This document shows positions 12,200 through 24,624 of a stretch of DNA of 64,000 bases, in pieces. Position 1 is the first letter of the stretch; every line of letters begins with the position of its first letter. The position numbers were made by a program, and so were the translations under genes. Where the stretch lies: the NCBI GenBank assembly GCA_009103225.1, contig RHPI01002568.1:526177-590176 (forward strand), in the 5' to 3' direction. This DNA comes from Chlorokybus atmophyticus (Eukaryota > Streptophyta > Chlorokybophyceae > Chlorokybales > Chlorokybaceae). The notes under the pieces were generated by a model. The model made no database searches. It saw nothing but the letters and a program-made list of their open reading frames with translations, and was not told where the DNA came from.

Positions 12200-15140
12200 C
12201 TACAAGTGAGCTGAATTCTCCTGCAGCTTCTTGGACAGGAGATCCCGCATGTACGACTGCAGGATGGCACCTGCAGCGAAGGTTACAACATTGTCACACA
12301 GCACATCAATGACATGCACGCATGTGACACTTATACTCATGCTGATGCTGGCGGATGGAGGCAAGCTGTGCTGCAGCTGCGGTCTCTGCATCAACACAGT
12401 CAACTCCGCTGCAGTCTTGTGCAACGCCAGCAGCGCTCCCTACACAGACAGAAAATTAGTTAGCAACACGCACATCCACTTGCATCCTTCCTGTGACCTG
12501 CACTTACCTGCCAAGCACCATCAAAGTGACCGACATGCTCGGCGGCAAACGCACGATCCACCACCGCATCCGGCTCCTCGTGCACGCCAGCATGTGCTTT
12601 CTTCCAGTGCGTAAGCATCTGCAGTGTGACAGACACACACACTTGCGCACGCATACATGCATGTGCGCTATCCCCTTAGCATCTCTTGTGCATGCAGACA
12701 CATGTATTACAAAATGGACATCTGACAAAACAACAGGTAAGCATCGCCCTTGCGCACCACTTTGCGTTCATCAGAGGGTTTCTCCGACTTGCGTCCCGGC
12801 CGATCGCTGGCGAAGAAGCCGCAGGCCGGGTAGCCGCATCGGTACTTGTCCGCGGCAGAGATGCTGCCAGGTATGCGGCGCTGCACGGGCTGGACGGTCA
12901 CGCCGGGCACGCCCACTTCGTACAAATTTTCGTAGGGCGTGCCGTCCGCGAAGCACTGCAACGGACAGGACCTGATGATGGTGGACGGTATGTGTTTGTG
13001 TTGCGTGTTGTGGAGAGTACACACACTCAAACATGTGCACCTGCTTGGGTGGGATCGTCCCCCCCCGTGGTGCCGTTCCCCATGGTACTGTACCCCGCAG
13101 ACTGCGCACACCTTCATGTTTTGCGCTTCATCGCGCATACCTGGAAGTTTCCCTGGAGCCCTGGCCTTTGCTCTGGCTGCACATAACAGAAGCGTGCATC
13201 ACAAGATTGTAGTCTTTATGACACAGAGGTGGTTTACTGTGGTAGTGATGTACGTGTTGCAAACGTGCCCACATACAGAAACAAGGCACGCGCGTGCACA
13301 CGCCTCATGTATACGCGACTGCATCATTTGTATGTATAAGCATACGCGTGCAAATAATCCTGTATGCACAAGTATGATTTGCGCTTGCGCTTGCGCTTAC
13401 GCGTGTGCCTACAATGAACTTACGCAGGAGCTCCTCTTCGAGCTGCATACGCACGCCTGAGCCGTAAAACTCTTCCGACAGCGTGAGCCTCTGGTTCATG
13501 TACTTATGATACAACATTACAACGGACGCCTTCCTCTTATATGCATGATCCCGCTTCAGCCACAGGTATATCTGATGACAATGAAACAGATAGCAAAGTC
13601 ACGCAACATTGGAGCCATATGACCGACACAACATTCCCACCTGTTGCCATGTGTGCCTCTCGAGTGGTGGCAGCGCCCGCTCGGTCTCCATCAACACCTT
13701 CACCATCAAGCGCAAGTCCCCGAGCGGCTGCCCGCGCTCCTGCTTAATGGGATTGTTGTCCTGTTCACCCACTACTACTCCTTTACCTTTCTCATCAATA
13801 TCATCTCCGCTTTCATCAAGATCTTCTTCTCCCCTCCTCCTCTTTGTCCCCTTTTTCATTTCCTTCTTCTTCTTTTTTCTTGTGTCCTTTAGCAACTCTT
13901 CCTTGGTGTACTCCTCGTCTGCGTCCTCGTCCATATCGGATGATGAAGAGGATGCAATCAAGGGCTCGTCTTCATCGTCGGAAGGGAGGAAAGGGTCGCT
14001 CGACTCTTCATTGTTGTTGTCGTTGGCATTGGAGAAGGCGCGCGCTATGGCACCCTGAGGACCGTACTGCTGCTCCACCCACGCTCTCCTCTCAGCCTAC
14101 AAGACAACAAAAAATACTTTAACACGCACGCACAACAAGCTGCTTGCCTCACGACCGACGAGCGCATCCCGCTAGTTTTATCAACAGCATCACACCCTTT
14201 CCTTGCCTGTTGTCGGAGGACGTAGTTTGCGAGGTACTGTCGGTCGGTGACTTCCGCAAAGTAACTGAGGTGGTCGCTGATCTTGCGTACCCGACTCGGT
14301 TTCTTCTTCTTCTTCGCTCGTGCTGGCGGTCCTCCCTGTCTGCTTGCGCCCGCTCCATCTCCACCTATGTCCTCATCACCTGCTGCCGCTGCTTCTTCTG
14401 CCTGGAACTGCAGGAGACTTGAATGAGCATGACAATCAGCATGGTAACATACATACGAATCAATCCGCATGCATATGTGTGTGTGTGTGTTGTGGTGTGT
14501 CTAACCGCATGCATATGTGTGCATGCAACCAAGCATTGTCATGCATGTTCGGCACGTATTCATGTGTCAAACACTCTCATCCACTCTAGATGCAAGCTTA
14601 AGGTCACAGGGACACCTGATGTTGCAACATGACTGAGCTTGACTGAGACAAACGACAGTGTCAAATCAGGGCTCCAAGACACAGCAACGACAACCACACG
14701 TGCCATCAGATTTTATGAGTTTTATATCTATCTATCCAAATTTTTACATCATTGACAAAATTGCTTAACAATAAGAGTAGACTCGTCAGTGAGGCTGTTT
14801 ATACAATAATGTCAACAGCAACCGTGCATGCACATCTGCTCGACTTCCTCAGCAACACAGCAGCAACACAGCAACCAGATAGGTCAACGCAGACCTGCGC
14901 GTGATACGTCTGCTCCACTTCATTCTCATGCATCACTCCCACTCCCGCGCCCTGCTGCTCCTCCTCCTCCATGGCCGCCACCGCCGCCGCCACGCACTCC
15001 GCCAATGTCGCCACCTGAACCCACGGTGAGCACAGTGATCCAGCACTGATTGACACTTGATCCATTATGAGGAACCAACATGAGTCGGGCTGACCCAGGG
15101 TCACCGCATACACGATTAGGGTTAGGGTTTTCCCGCGCAT
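12200..15140 (-). CDS. Unrecognised acidic/lysine-rich protein with zinc-finger-like C-terminal half
   Basis: Exons with good borders on the minus strand are 15014-14895, 14407-14207, 14096-13641, 13571-13424 and 12618-12508. A possible first exon is 15140-15114. Others begin at 13140 and lie at about 12980-12760 and in the 12420-12200 region. The encoded protein has an acidic start, an AKKKKK segment, a helix around YLANYVLRQQ, a Ser/Asp/Glu-rich stretch, a KKKKKEMKKGTKRRR basic block and a helical region (ALPPLERHTWQ, LEEELL). It then has Cys pairs (VCAVCG, CGYPACG) and HWKKAHAG, which could form a C2H2-type finger across an intron. Nuclear location is likely from the basic blocks. The intron after 14207 appears to be GC-AG (CAG followed by GCAAGG), because only that border keeps frame. 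I do not recognise the family, and the 3' exons are approximate. Confidence 0.55.
15116..15131. promoter_or_regulatory. Telo-box (AAACCCTAACCCTAA)
   Basis: On the minus strand this is a double AAACCCTAA-type telo-box, in the divergent region between the unrecognised acidic protein gene and WEE1. Telo-boxes in plant promoters bind Myb-type TRB factors and are common in promoters of ribosomal and cell-cycle genes. If the short first exon proposed for the minus-strand gene is real, the motif lies inside it and encodes TLTLI. Confidence 0.5.
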
Positions 15141-15290
15141 ATGGCGTTCGTACTTTCGAAAACGGGACTTAGCCGTTTGTTGTCGTGTCGCTGGTGTTGT
15201 TGTTGGCGGCGGCAGCGGCATGCTTGAGGGGGAAGGTGCAGGCAACTTTGGGGGAAAGGTAACATAGGCAGCAATTGACTGCGATTTGCC
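15141..15290. promoter_or_regulatory. Bidirectional promoter region, acidic protein gene / WEE1
   Basis: 150 bases lie between the two proposed start codons. The spacer contains GGCGGCGGCAGCGG and GTTGTTG runs. The telo-box sits immediately to its left. Confidence 0.45.
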
Positions 15291-18200
15291 ATGGTGGTGG
15301 CGCTGGAGACGAGGATGAGGCCGCCGCCGCCAGGGCGGGCGGCCTACGCTGGGGGCAGCGGCGGCGGCGGTAGGGTTGGGCGCGGAGCGGAGGAGTTTAT
15401 GAACCTCAGCCAGGTTCTCAGTCAGGTGCGGTTGGATGAGACCCTCGCGGATCACGCGGCGGCGGTGCTGAACGCCGGAGATGCGGAGCCATTTATACAC
15501 ACCTGCACCCAGCAGCAGGCAGCACCTCTCCTCTCTGCAAGCCAAGGGTTTGGATCCTTTGGCAGCAGCCAAGACTGCGTGCTCAGGCAAGCGAGCATTC
15601 CCTGAAGGGTGCATGCAGGGAGTCATTATTTCTACCATATAAGTACAGTTGCACAGCAATGCAACTGCACTTATATGCATTGCTGATCTGCACATGCTTG
15701 TTGCATGCAGTTGGACAAACAAATGAAGTTATCAATTGCTGCGGTAGTCAATCGTGCTGTGACTTGAGTGATAATAGTGTGTTGATGGTGTCAATGATGA
15801 AGCTGGGTGATGATGTTGTCACATTATTGCAGCACGCCGGACTTCATTACGCCGCAGGAGCAGCAGTTCCAAGTTGGTTGGGAGAGTGGGAAGGTCAGAT
15901 GCTCAATGATACTGAGCTATGCTATGGCCATTGTATGTTTACCTAAACATTGCGCTTAAGCAGGAGAACGTCTCAGTCAACATGGTGCAATCGCCTGCAC
16001 GCATCACCCCAATCAGAACAAAACGACCAAGAGGTGATTACCTGCGCATGCACATGCACATACACATGTATGCGTGCACACGCACACAAACGCAACATAC
16101 ACAGAATGCGCACGCACATCTGCACAGGCAACCACATATGCATACACGTGCGCACGCGCAAGCGCCGGGTGCATATGTACGAGCGATGTGCAATGTCTCA
16201 ACTCGAGTACGTTTCACTCCTCCTTTGCAGCGTCACAGTTGTCGGCAACGCCATCATCAATTCGTTCCAGTCCCTCCTCCTCCACCGAGTACTTTGGTCC
16301 CACTCCAGGCCGTCGCATGCACACGCCAATGTCGGCAACAGGTGGTCGGCCTCCTCCCGGCGCAGTGTCCACCTCGACGCCCTCAGCAACGCAGTCCACG
16401 CAGTACGCCATCCATCACCCTCACCACCACCACCACGCACACGGGTCGAAAGGGAAACTCGCCACTACGCACACGCAAAGAGGACCGCGACGACCGAGAT
16501 CGCCGCCGTACTATCCGAATCCTTACCTGTCGAGCGAGGATGCACACGCAAATGTCCCCACACCAACCAAACCTGCCGGTAAGTGTTTTGTTGTTGCTCG
16601 TTTTGAGCATTGGTCAAAGAGACAGCACTGTTGAAGGGTATTGGTGCGCATGTGTGCATTTGTGTGTATGTTATCAACATGTGTCATAACATTTATGTAA
16701 TACAATTGCACGCAGACGCACGCATGCACTTAACAATTGCACATGGAGGTCTGCAGCATACGCACGTGCACTTGCGCTCACACATACACATATGTGCACG
16801 TATTATGCCTGGTGCATGAGGACTTATGCATGCCGTGCTTTGATCCAGTCCCTGTGCGGATGTCACCATGGCTGGCGGGGACCTCACGATATCGTGATGA
16901 GTTTATAGAGTTGAAGGTGAGCAACCAACATGCATGGTGGCTATTGTAGACCCCTTCCTGATTGCAAATGTGTGTGCTGATACCGGCCGTGACACACAGG
17001 AGTTGGGCCGCGGCAGTTTTGGAAAGGTCATGCTCGTGCGCAAGAAGATTGACGGCTGCTTGTATGCCGTCAAACGATCTGCAAAACAGTTGCTGGAAGA
17101 TAGTGAAAGGTGCATTGGGAGCATATACATACACAACGATACACATATATGTGTGTGTATGCATGCGCTACTCAAGCCAAGAATGCACCGTCCGTCTTAT
17201 GTGAGACTTGTTTGTTGTATGTTCAGGAAACTAGCGAGGAGAGAAGTGCAAGCGTTGGCAGCATGTCCTTGTGAGTCGAGTTATGCTTGTAGAAGATGCA
17301 GAGACCACTTGTTATCTCAGAACCCATTCTTACCAAAGAGTTGCGCGCATTGGCAGGTGTTGAGAACCTCATCAGATACTACTCTGCGTGGTATGAGAGC
17401 GACCACTTGTACATACAGCTGGAGCTTTGTGAAGGCAGCCTGGCAGGTCAACTTGCACATGTGATGAACTTGCTCTCAACCTACAACACCAACATTTGGT
17501 TTAAGTGCGTACTGCATGCCACGCACTGACATCAAGCATACCTTCATACAGATCAGCAGGAAAGCGGGATGCAGTTTACTGAAGACATGCTCATTGAGTT
17601 GTTGCGCCAGGTACACACTTGCATGCACACGCACGCATTCCACGTGCACACACGCAAGCACGCACATGATGCTATTGTTGTCGCAGCATCGTTGATTTGT
17701 GCTTCTCATGCGTGTGTGGCCAGCTAGCGCAGGGGTTGTGCACACTGCACGAAGCGGGCATCGCCCACATGGACGTGAAGCCCGAGAACGTGTACCACAG
17801 GCGTGGCGTGTACAAGTTGGGCGATATGGGTCGTGCGTGTGCGCTGGATGGCGTGCGCGTCCCCGTTGAAGACGGAGACGTGCGCTACCTACCCATGGAG
17901 ATCATGAATGACGACTATCGCCACCTCGACCGCGCGGATGTGTTCTCACTGGGAGCCACCGTGTATGAGATCGCCAAACGCACGCCACTACCCAAAGACG
18001 GCCCTACATTCCAGGTGGGTGATGGTGTGTTGGTCTACAGTAGTGCAGTGCATAATTATAGTTAGTATGCAGTTACTGCATGCGTGCATGCATGCAAACA
18101 TGTACCCATGCGCACAGTCAGTCATGTTCTAACTGTCTTGTTGGTCTGTCCGTGACACGCAGTCGCAGTGAGCAAAACACAAGTAGGTGTGTATCTCATC

Positions 18201-18501
18201 GTGAACAAACAGGCATTTGTTAGCATGCTTTTCAACAACACTTGTCTGTCTGCAGTCTCTAAGGAGAGGGTCGCTGTCGCCACTGCCGGGAATGTCGCAA
18301 CCATTCCAACAACTGTTGAAGGCAAGCAAGCAAAGGAACTGCAATCCCTTGTATGTATATACTAAAGTTCTACAAGTAAATCGCCTCATGTATCTGTCTG
18401 CGCAGGATATGATGCATCCGGACCCGACGCAGAGGCCGTCGGCCGAAGAGGTGCTGACGAGTCCGCTGTTGAATGATGGAAGCATGACGTGCTCGCTGTA
18501 G
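15291..18501 (+). CDS. WEE1: WEE1-type mitotic inhibitor kinase
   Basis: Eleven exons (15291-15425, 15833-15893, 16231-16578, 16849-16916, 17000-17109, 17227-17270, 17357-17446, 17552-17610, 17724-18014, 18256-18321, 18406-18501) give 455 residues. The first 190 are low-complexity, with Ser/Thr-Pro sites (YFGPTPGRR) and a His run. The kinase part starts SRYRDEFIELK, then LGRGSFGKV (about 205-214), AVK with Lys near 229, HMDVKPEN with catalytic Asp near 322, GDMG as the DFG equivalent near 339, and the Wee1 block GDVRYLPMEIMND. It ends with SPLPGMSQPFQQLLK and DPTQRPSAEE. WEE1 phosphorylates the inhibitory Tyr of CDKs and delays mitosis. The last intron starts with GC (AAG followed by GCAAGC); the nearby GTATGT breaks the frame. 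Exon 2 also reads well in another frame (TPDFITPQEQQ), so the N-terminal exons are less secure. Confidence 0.88.
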
Positions 18502-18923
18502 CTTAGAATGCATGGTTGCTACGTTTGCTGATTGTGGAACTCAGCGCCTGTACATTCCTTTTTTAACAAGTTGATGCAACGGTTCCCAACAAGTGAACTG
18601 AAGGAACAAACCCCTGTCATGCAACAACACTGTCAACCATGACTCTTTCTGTTGTGCCACAACAACAAGAAGGTGACTTACATCATCATCATCACTGACA
18701 TCAGACTATCAGGTTGATGAACCAACAGTGCACCTGCTGAACCGACCAACTTCAACAACTCCTCTCTCTAATCACAAGTCACCAAACGAACACCTTCTCA
18801 CTTACTCAACCAACGAAGTAACAACCCAACACTACTCAATTGTTGACTGCACTATACTCGACAATGTCCAGCATACCAACATCGTACAAACAACTTATCA
18901 ACAAGTCCATACCAGAACTTCGA
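18502..18923. other. Convergent 3' spacer, no gene seen
   Basis: Spacer between the WEE1 and SPC1 3' ends, with CAACAAC-rich sequence and a CATCATCATCATCA run near 18683. It presumably holds the 3' UTRs. Confidence 0.5.
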
Positions 18924-19776
18924 CTACCGTCTCCTGCTCTTCCCCGCGCCTTTCCTCCCCCTCACCCCTCCCTCGCCTCCTCCCTCTCCCCCGGCAACCG
19001 CCGCCCCTTCCCCCTGTCGTTGATGCGTCTCGTCCACCGATAGTGTTGTTGTGGTTGCGTCTTGAGGTGGGAGGAACTTGAGTGGGTGGCGGTTGAAAAA
19101 GGGCCAGTCGGGGACGGTCACCTGGGGGGGTGAGGGATGGTGTGTAAGGGGAGGGGGTTGGGCATGCGGGAAGTTTGTTGTTGTGTATGTGTGCGTGGGA
19201 AGAGGGTGCGGAAAGAGAGTTGGAATCGTGCGTGTACAGAAAAATTGTGAGCAAAGGATGTGCATAGCTTGATGTGCTTCATCTGCTACTGCATGTCAAG
19301 TACGCAATCTATAGCTGTTTGTGTGCAACCATCGGTGGAGACAAACAGTCAAACAATAGTGTGCATGTTGTGCAAATGCAATGAAACATTCTCTCATCCC
19401 AACTGGCATCCTGATGAAGAGACTGATGAGCGATGTGAGATCCATCATCACCGTCATATCACATTAACACAAGGCTGCTACTTATCCCTCACCAGGAGAG
19501 CGGCGATGACGCCTGTGGCGTAGACGGCCATCATCTGCTTGAACGACTGCAGCACGTAACCCGCAGCAAAACTCAGCACCTGCGCATGCATTCTGTTACA
19601 CATCAAGCACAATGTGCCCCAAGTCAGAGCACATATGCACACGTGAAAGGTATTCATGGTCGTCCACCGAGACATTACAATGAGGACCGCCAGAGTTTGC
19701 ATGCATTGCACACCGTGAACAGCATGATGATGTAATGCTGCAGCGACTCCGCCATCTGCTGCCCCTTCAGATCCAT
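18924..19776 (-). CDS. SPC1: Signal peptidase complex subunit 1 (SPC12/SPCS1)
   Basis: Three minus-strand exons (19776-19714, 19579-19493, 19121-18924) give 115 residues. The sequence follows the family closely: MDLKGQQMAESLQHYIIMLF, then a second hydrophobic segment (FAAGYVLQSFKQMMAVYATG), and the conserved VPDWPFFNRHPLKFL ending. Both helices span the ER membrane with the ends in the cytosol. The subunit is non-catalytic and tunes substrate choice by the signal peptidase complex. After the conserved end there is a lineage-specific tail of about 45 residues rich in Gly, Glu, Arg and Lys, which typical members lack. The ATG at 19776 is preceded by a GGAGGA repeat leader. It is head-to-head with oligopeptidase B. 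Confidence 0.92.
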
Positions 19777-19911
19777 CCCCTCTTCTCCTCCCCCTCCTCC
19801 TCCTCCTCCTCCTCCTCCTCCTCCACCACCTCCTTGCGCACCGCCGCCGCCGCACCGCAATGCAATGCGCACGCCGTAGTCAACACTGGGCGCGAGGCGG
19901 CGTCGTTGTGG
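19777..19911. promoter_or_regulatory. Bidirectional promoter region, SPC1 / OPB
   Basis: Only 135 bases separate the divergent start codons. The left part is a CTCC repeat (19785-19832) and the right part is GC-rich CGCCGCCG. No TATA box is visible. Confidence 0.5.
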
Positions 19912-22900
19912 ATGGTGGGGTTGGCGAGGAGGGCGGCGGGATGGGTTGCGAGGAGGCGCTTTGGAGCTGCGGCAGGAGGACGAGGAGGAGGAGGAGGGCG
20001 GGGAGGGAGAAGGTTGGTGGCGGATGAGCAGTCTTATGCCTGGCTAGAAGATGTCAACAGTCCCAAGGTGGAAATCTGTGTGTGTGTGTGTGGGTTTGGG
20101 TGTATCTGTAAACGTTCGTTTACATGTGTGTGTGCATGCGTGTGTGTGCTGAGGGTTTTGTAAGAGTAGGTTCAGGCGCACATAGCTCAAGAGCGCGCAC
20201 GCTATGACGCGTGGATGGCCGACACCATCCCACTGCAGCAAAGGTAAGGTTGGTCAATTCCACTACACGCATTGTGAGTCCGGCCCATACGAGTACACAC
20301 GCACACGTATGCGCACATGTAGGCGCGCACTTATGCACTCACACATGCGTGTGCACACGCGTGCAGACACATGCTCGTGCACATACTTGTGCGCACGCGC
20401 ATACGCATGCATACACAATCCCATGCGCATCCACACGTCATGCCGGGGCACTGCAAACCTGTGCTCACAAGTCCACCTGCTTTTGCGTTTGCACCCCCAT
20501 ACTCGCTAGAATCCCTCATCGCTGCATGTGCAGCTTGCACAGGGAGCTTCTGGCCCGCATCCCAACCGCGGACGACACCACTCCACCCGAAAGGTACACA
20601 ACGACAGCACACAACCCCGCACTACACTTTCCTTTCCTATCTCCAGCATCTAACAGAACACCTCTTATTGTCAGCTGGAGCGGGTGGCAGTATTACACTC
20701 GCCTTCCAGCGGGCGCAGACTTCCCTCTCTACTGCCGCACGCGCGCGGGAGGACACAACAAAAACAACAACAACACGGAGCAAGTGCTCATTGACCAGAA
20801 CCGCCTCGCTGACGAACACGGCAAGTACACGCACTGACATCTGTCAGTGTCTCTGGCGTGCATTACGTGCAAGTGTGGATATGTGTCTCTCTTGTGGGAT
20901 AGGGTATACGCATATTGGGGCGGTGGCAGTCTCGCGCGATCATCGATTGGTGGCGTATACGCTCGACTCAAGCGGGGACGAGCGTTTCGATGCCCACATC
21001 ATCGACACCGCTGATGGCGGTACAAAGCACAGTCACACACGTACACAGAAACACGCACACATGCACGCGCACACACGCGCACGCGCGCACGCGCACGCGC
21101 ACAGCAATAAAAATCGCATCATCCCATGCTTGGATTCAACCCACGGATGCAGGTAGGTGTGTTGACGTGGTTCGCAACGTGGTCGGTATCGAGTGGAGCG
21201 CCGCGGACGGTGCGAGTTGTGACGGGGCTGCGTTGCTGTACACTGAGCCGGATGAGGAACACAACCGGCCGTGGAGGGTGCGGGCACGAACAATTGGTAC
21301 AACAATACGTGGTTGCTGTACACATGTGTACAGCGCGCTGTGTGAGCACATACATGCGCACATGCAGACACATGGACGTGCCTGCGTTAGCACGCGCGCG
21401 TGTGTTTCCTGTGCGTGTATATGTGTGTCAAGAGCTATATACTTCGTGCATCAGTGAACATGTACGTCTGCATCTGTACAGGCATGTACATCGGCATGCC
21501 AACACATCGGTCAAACTCGCACTTGTGCGTAGGAAGTGCACAGCACGACGACCCGATCCTTCTCACCGAGCGCGATCCGGCGCGGTTTGTTGACGTGAGC
21601 AGGAGCAAGGACTGGGCGATCACGACACTCAACTCCAACTCAAAGACGTCGTCTGAGGCAAGCCGCAAGTAGTGGTGTAGTCGTGACTGTCGGGTGGTGG
21701 TCTCATATTGAGGTGAGAGTTGATGTGTGATTGTGTGTTGTACTTGGTGCAGGTGCATCTGCTGGATGCGCGCAGACCGTTCTCTGAACCGTGGCTGGTG
21801 CAGGTACTTGTCTTTTTCAGTCAGCTGCACACACGTTGCTGTGGATGCATCATGCGTGCATGCACGTACATGCACGAACATACGCGAGCGCGCGGGCACC
21901 CACATGGACACGTGGACATGCATGCGTGCGCACTCACACACGTGCTGGCAGGTGTACGTGTCACGCACACATACACACGCAAGCGCGTCTATGTGCAAGC
22001 GCACGTGTCTGTGCGGCAGGCAGAAGCATGCAAGCATGCACAGTCTTTTGCATGTGCACACATGCATACAGCCGTCCATCATGCGCATGCCCATCGTCCA
22101 CATCCACCAGTTACACACCCTTGACTTCACGCAGCGCGTGGCAGGCTAGGCAACCCAACCTCGAGTACTACGTCGAGCACCACCACGACACCCTCTACAT
22201 CCTCACCAATGCGCACGGGGCTGTCGATTTCAAGATCTCACAGTGCGATATCACAAACCCGTCCATCGACGCGTGGCGCGACTTTGTGCCCGAACGGCCT
22301 GGCGTGGCCCTCGAGGACATGGACATGTTTGAGAAGTGGGTTGTGGTGTATGTGAGGGAGGAGGGCGTGCCGAAAGTGGGGGTGGTGGAGGTGGGGGAAG
22401 GGAGACAGGTTGTAGGTGAGTTGTGTAGCAGAGGTTGGTGTTTGTGACGTGAGTGCGTGTGCAGGGGACTTATGCACCTGGGTGTTGCGCGTGCGTGTAC
22501 TCGTGTGCGCATCTTGTCCATGTGCACGTGTGCATGTGTGCACACGTGCACATGTGCGCGTGCGCGTGTGTGATGCGAGTGCAACGTATGTTGCAGGTGA
22601 TATTCGCTATGTGGACTTACCACACGAGGTCTGCGCGGTATCTTCCGGCGCCAACGCCGACTTCAACGCCACAACTTTGCGTCTGAACGTGTCCACGCCA
22701 ACAGTACGTTCACCACCAGCTACAATGTCATTGCCCTCAGCAACAACGTTCAATCTTCCTCTTTCATGCAGACCCCGACAGTGTATTACGACTACGACAT
22801 GCGTGCCGGCGAGCTGAAAGCTGTCGGACGTGAGGAGGTGCCCGGCCATAATGTAGAGGATTATGTGACCGAGCGCACGCATGCGCGAGCGGCGGACGGG

Positions 22901-24624
22901 ACTAGCGTGCCGATAACAGTGACGAGGAAACGCAGGTTTGTGTGTACGTGCATAGGAGCCATCAATTGTGCGTGGGCTCGTGCGTGCGTGTGTGTGTGCG
23001 TGTGCGTGTACATGTGCGTGCATGCGTGTGTCTGTGTGTGTGACATTGCCTGCAGATTGCAATTGTTGCTTAATGAGTCGCGGACACGCTGTTGTTTGGC
23101 AGTACTCTTCTTAATGGCACAGCGCCTCTGCTGCTGCACGTCTATGGTGCGTATGGCAAGGTACCAGTGCATGAGACTCTACACTAGTTGAAGATGCACT
23201 GCATACACTCCACTGTCACCCCCTGTGCCTCGCGGCTTTCACAGCATGCACTGGCGTTATCAACAACCGATGGCGTGAGCATGCACTCGTGATGATGCTT
23301 ACATTGTCTTCACCACTGCATCAGTGCTTGGAAGCCTCCTTTGACGCCGACGCCCTCCCGCTCCTGGACCGCGGCTGGGTCATCGCCCTCGCACACGTGC
23401 GGTACTCACAACAACATCACAGCATGATCACACACTGTACACAATACCCCCACCCCCACCCCCACCCCCACTCACCTCTCCCTCTCCTCAGCGGTGGCGG
23501 TGAGTCGGGCCGTCGCTGGCACGCATCCGGTCGCCGTCACAACAAATCAACATCCATCCACGACTTCCTCGCGTGCGCGGAGTCTCTCATCGCGCGCGGA
23601 GTGTGTCATCCAAAGCGACTGGCGGCGTGCGGAAGCAGCGCTGGAGGGATCGTGGTCGGGGGGGCGGTGAATGAAAGGCCGGAGAGGTTCAGGGCGGTGG
23701 TGGCAAAGGTGTGGGTGTGGGTGGGTGGGTGGGTGGGTGGGTGTGCATGCGTGTCTTGTCTTGACTGTGGCGTTGTCATTGAATTGTGAGATCTTGTGTA
23801 AAGTGTGGCGTATCCTGACGGTGCGACGTGGTACCTTCTCTCAGGTCCCCTTCGTCGACGTGTTGGAGACGATGTCCCGGCCGTCTCTCCCGTTGACGCA
23901 GCACGAGTACGACGAGTGGGGAGACCCCGCCAGCGATGCGCTCGACCGCGCCGCCATCGCCGCATACTGCCCCTGCAACAACGTCCAAAAGGGGAAGAAC
24001 TACCCCGCCACCCTCATCACCACCTCCCTCAATGACACGAGGTGAGCACGTCATGTTGTGTCGCTTTGCTATATGTGGGTGTCAGAAGAGGGGGCGGGGG
24101 ATCTGTGTTATGTGTGCGCGCATGTGTGTGAGACAGAGATCACCGCCTATATGCGGGCGCCTGTGTGTCTGTACGCCCGTATGTGTGCATCTGCACCTGT
24201 GCGTGGGCGTGAGCGCAAGTGTGTTTATATCCTTGTGCACGCACCTGCGCACATGTGTGTGTGTGCATCCGCATGTGAGGGTCTCCACGCGTGAGCATGC
24301 AATGCACACGCCTAAAGGTTCTCACAGTGCTCGTGGTGCGCTTCAAGGATTGCGTGGACAGTAAATTGTGACACGCTCGTGTGGCGTGGTTTCGCTAGCT
24401 AGTATTCGGTCTCATTTAACACATGCATCAGGGTGGGATACTGGCAAGCGCTGAAGTGGGCAGAACTGTTGCGCGCGGCCATAAGGAACGGCACGAAAAG
24501 CCCGCCCGTGCTCGTGGATGTGAGCAATGATGCCGGCCACTTTGGCGAGGGCGGGCGTTACGGTCAGTTGGGGGATGTTGTCGCGCATCAAGCGTTTCTC
24601 ATAAAAACCGTAGAAGGTGGCTAG
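19912..24624 (+). CDS. OPB: Oligopeptidase B (protease II, S9A prolyl oligopeptidase family)
   Basis: Sixteen phased exons give 716 residues, typical for the family: 19912-20067, 20176-20243, 20534-20593, 20675-20820, 20903-21019, 21153-21296, 21533-21657, 21753-21803, 22145-22415, 22597-22703, 22772-22935, 23103-23160, 23325-23401, 23492-23708, 23845-24041, 24432-24624. Landmarks are YAWLED, ELLARIPTADD, SGWQYYTRLP, VDLPHEVCAVSS (propeller), YDYDMRAGELK, then the hydrolase with HVYGAYGK, GGGESGRRWH, GSSAGG (Ser near 564), LITTSLNDTR (Asp near 651) and NDAGHFGEGG (His near 689), a complete Ser-Asp-His triad. It cleaves short peptides after Arg or Lys. The Arg/Gly-rich first 35 residues could be an organelle-targeting sequence. 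Introns 4 (20821) and 7 (21658) begin with GC, as no GT keeps frame. A TGTAA word lies at 24651. Confidence 0.95.

Noticed and set aside
18322-18405. GTATGT at about 18350 as the WEE1 donor
   Set aside because: It gives phase 2 while the next exon needs phase 0, and it would insert residues absent from the conserved LLK-DMM junction.
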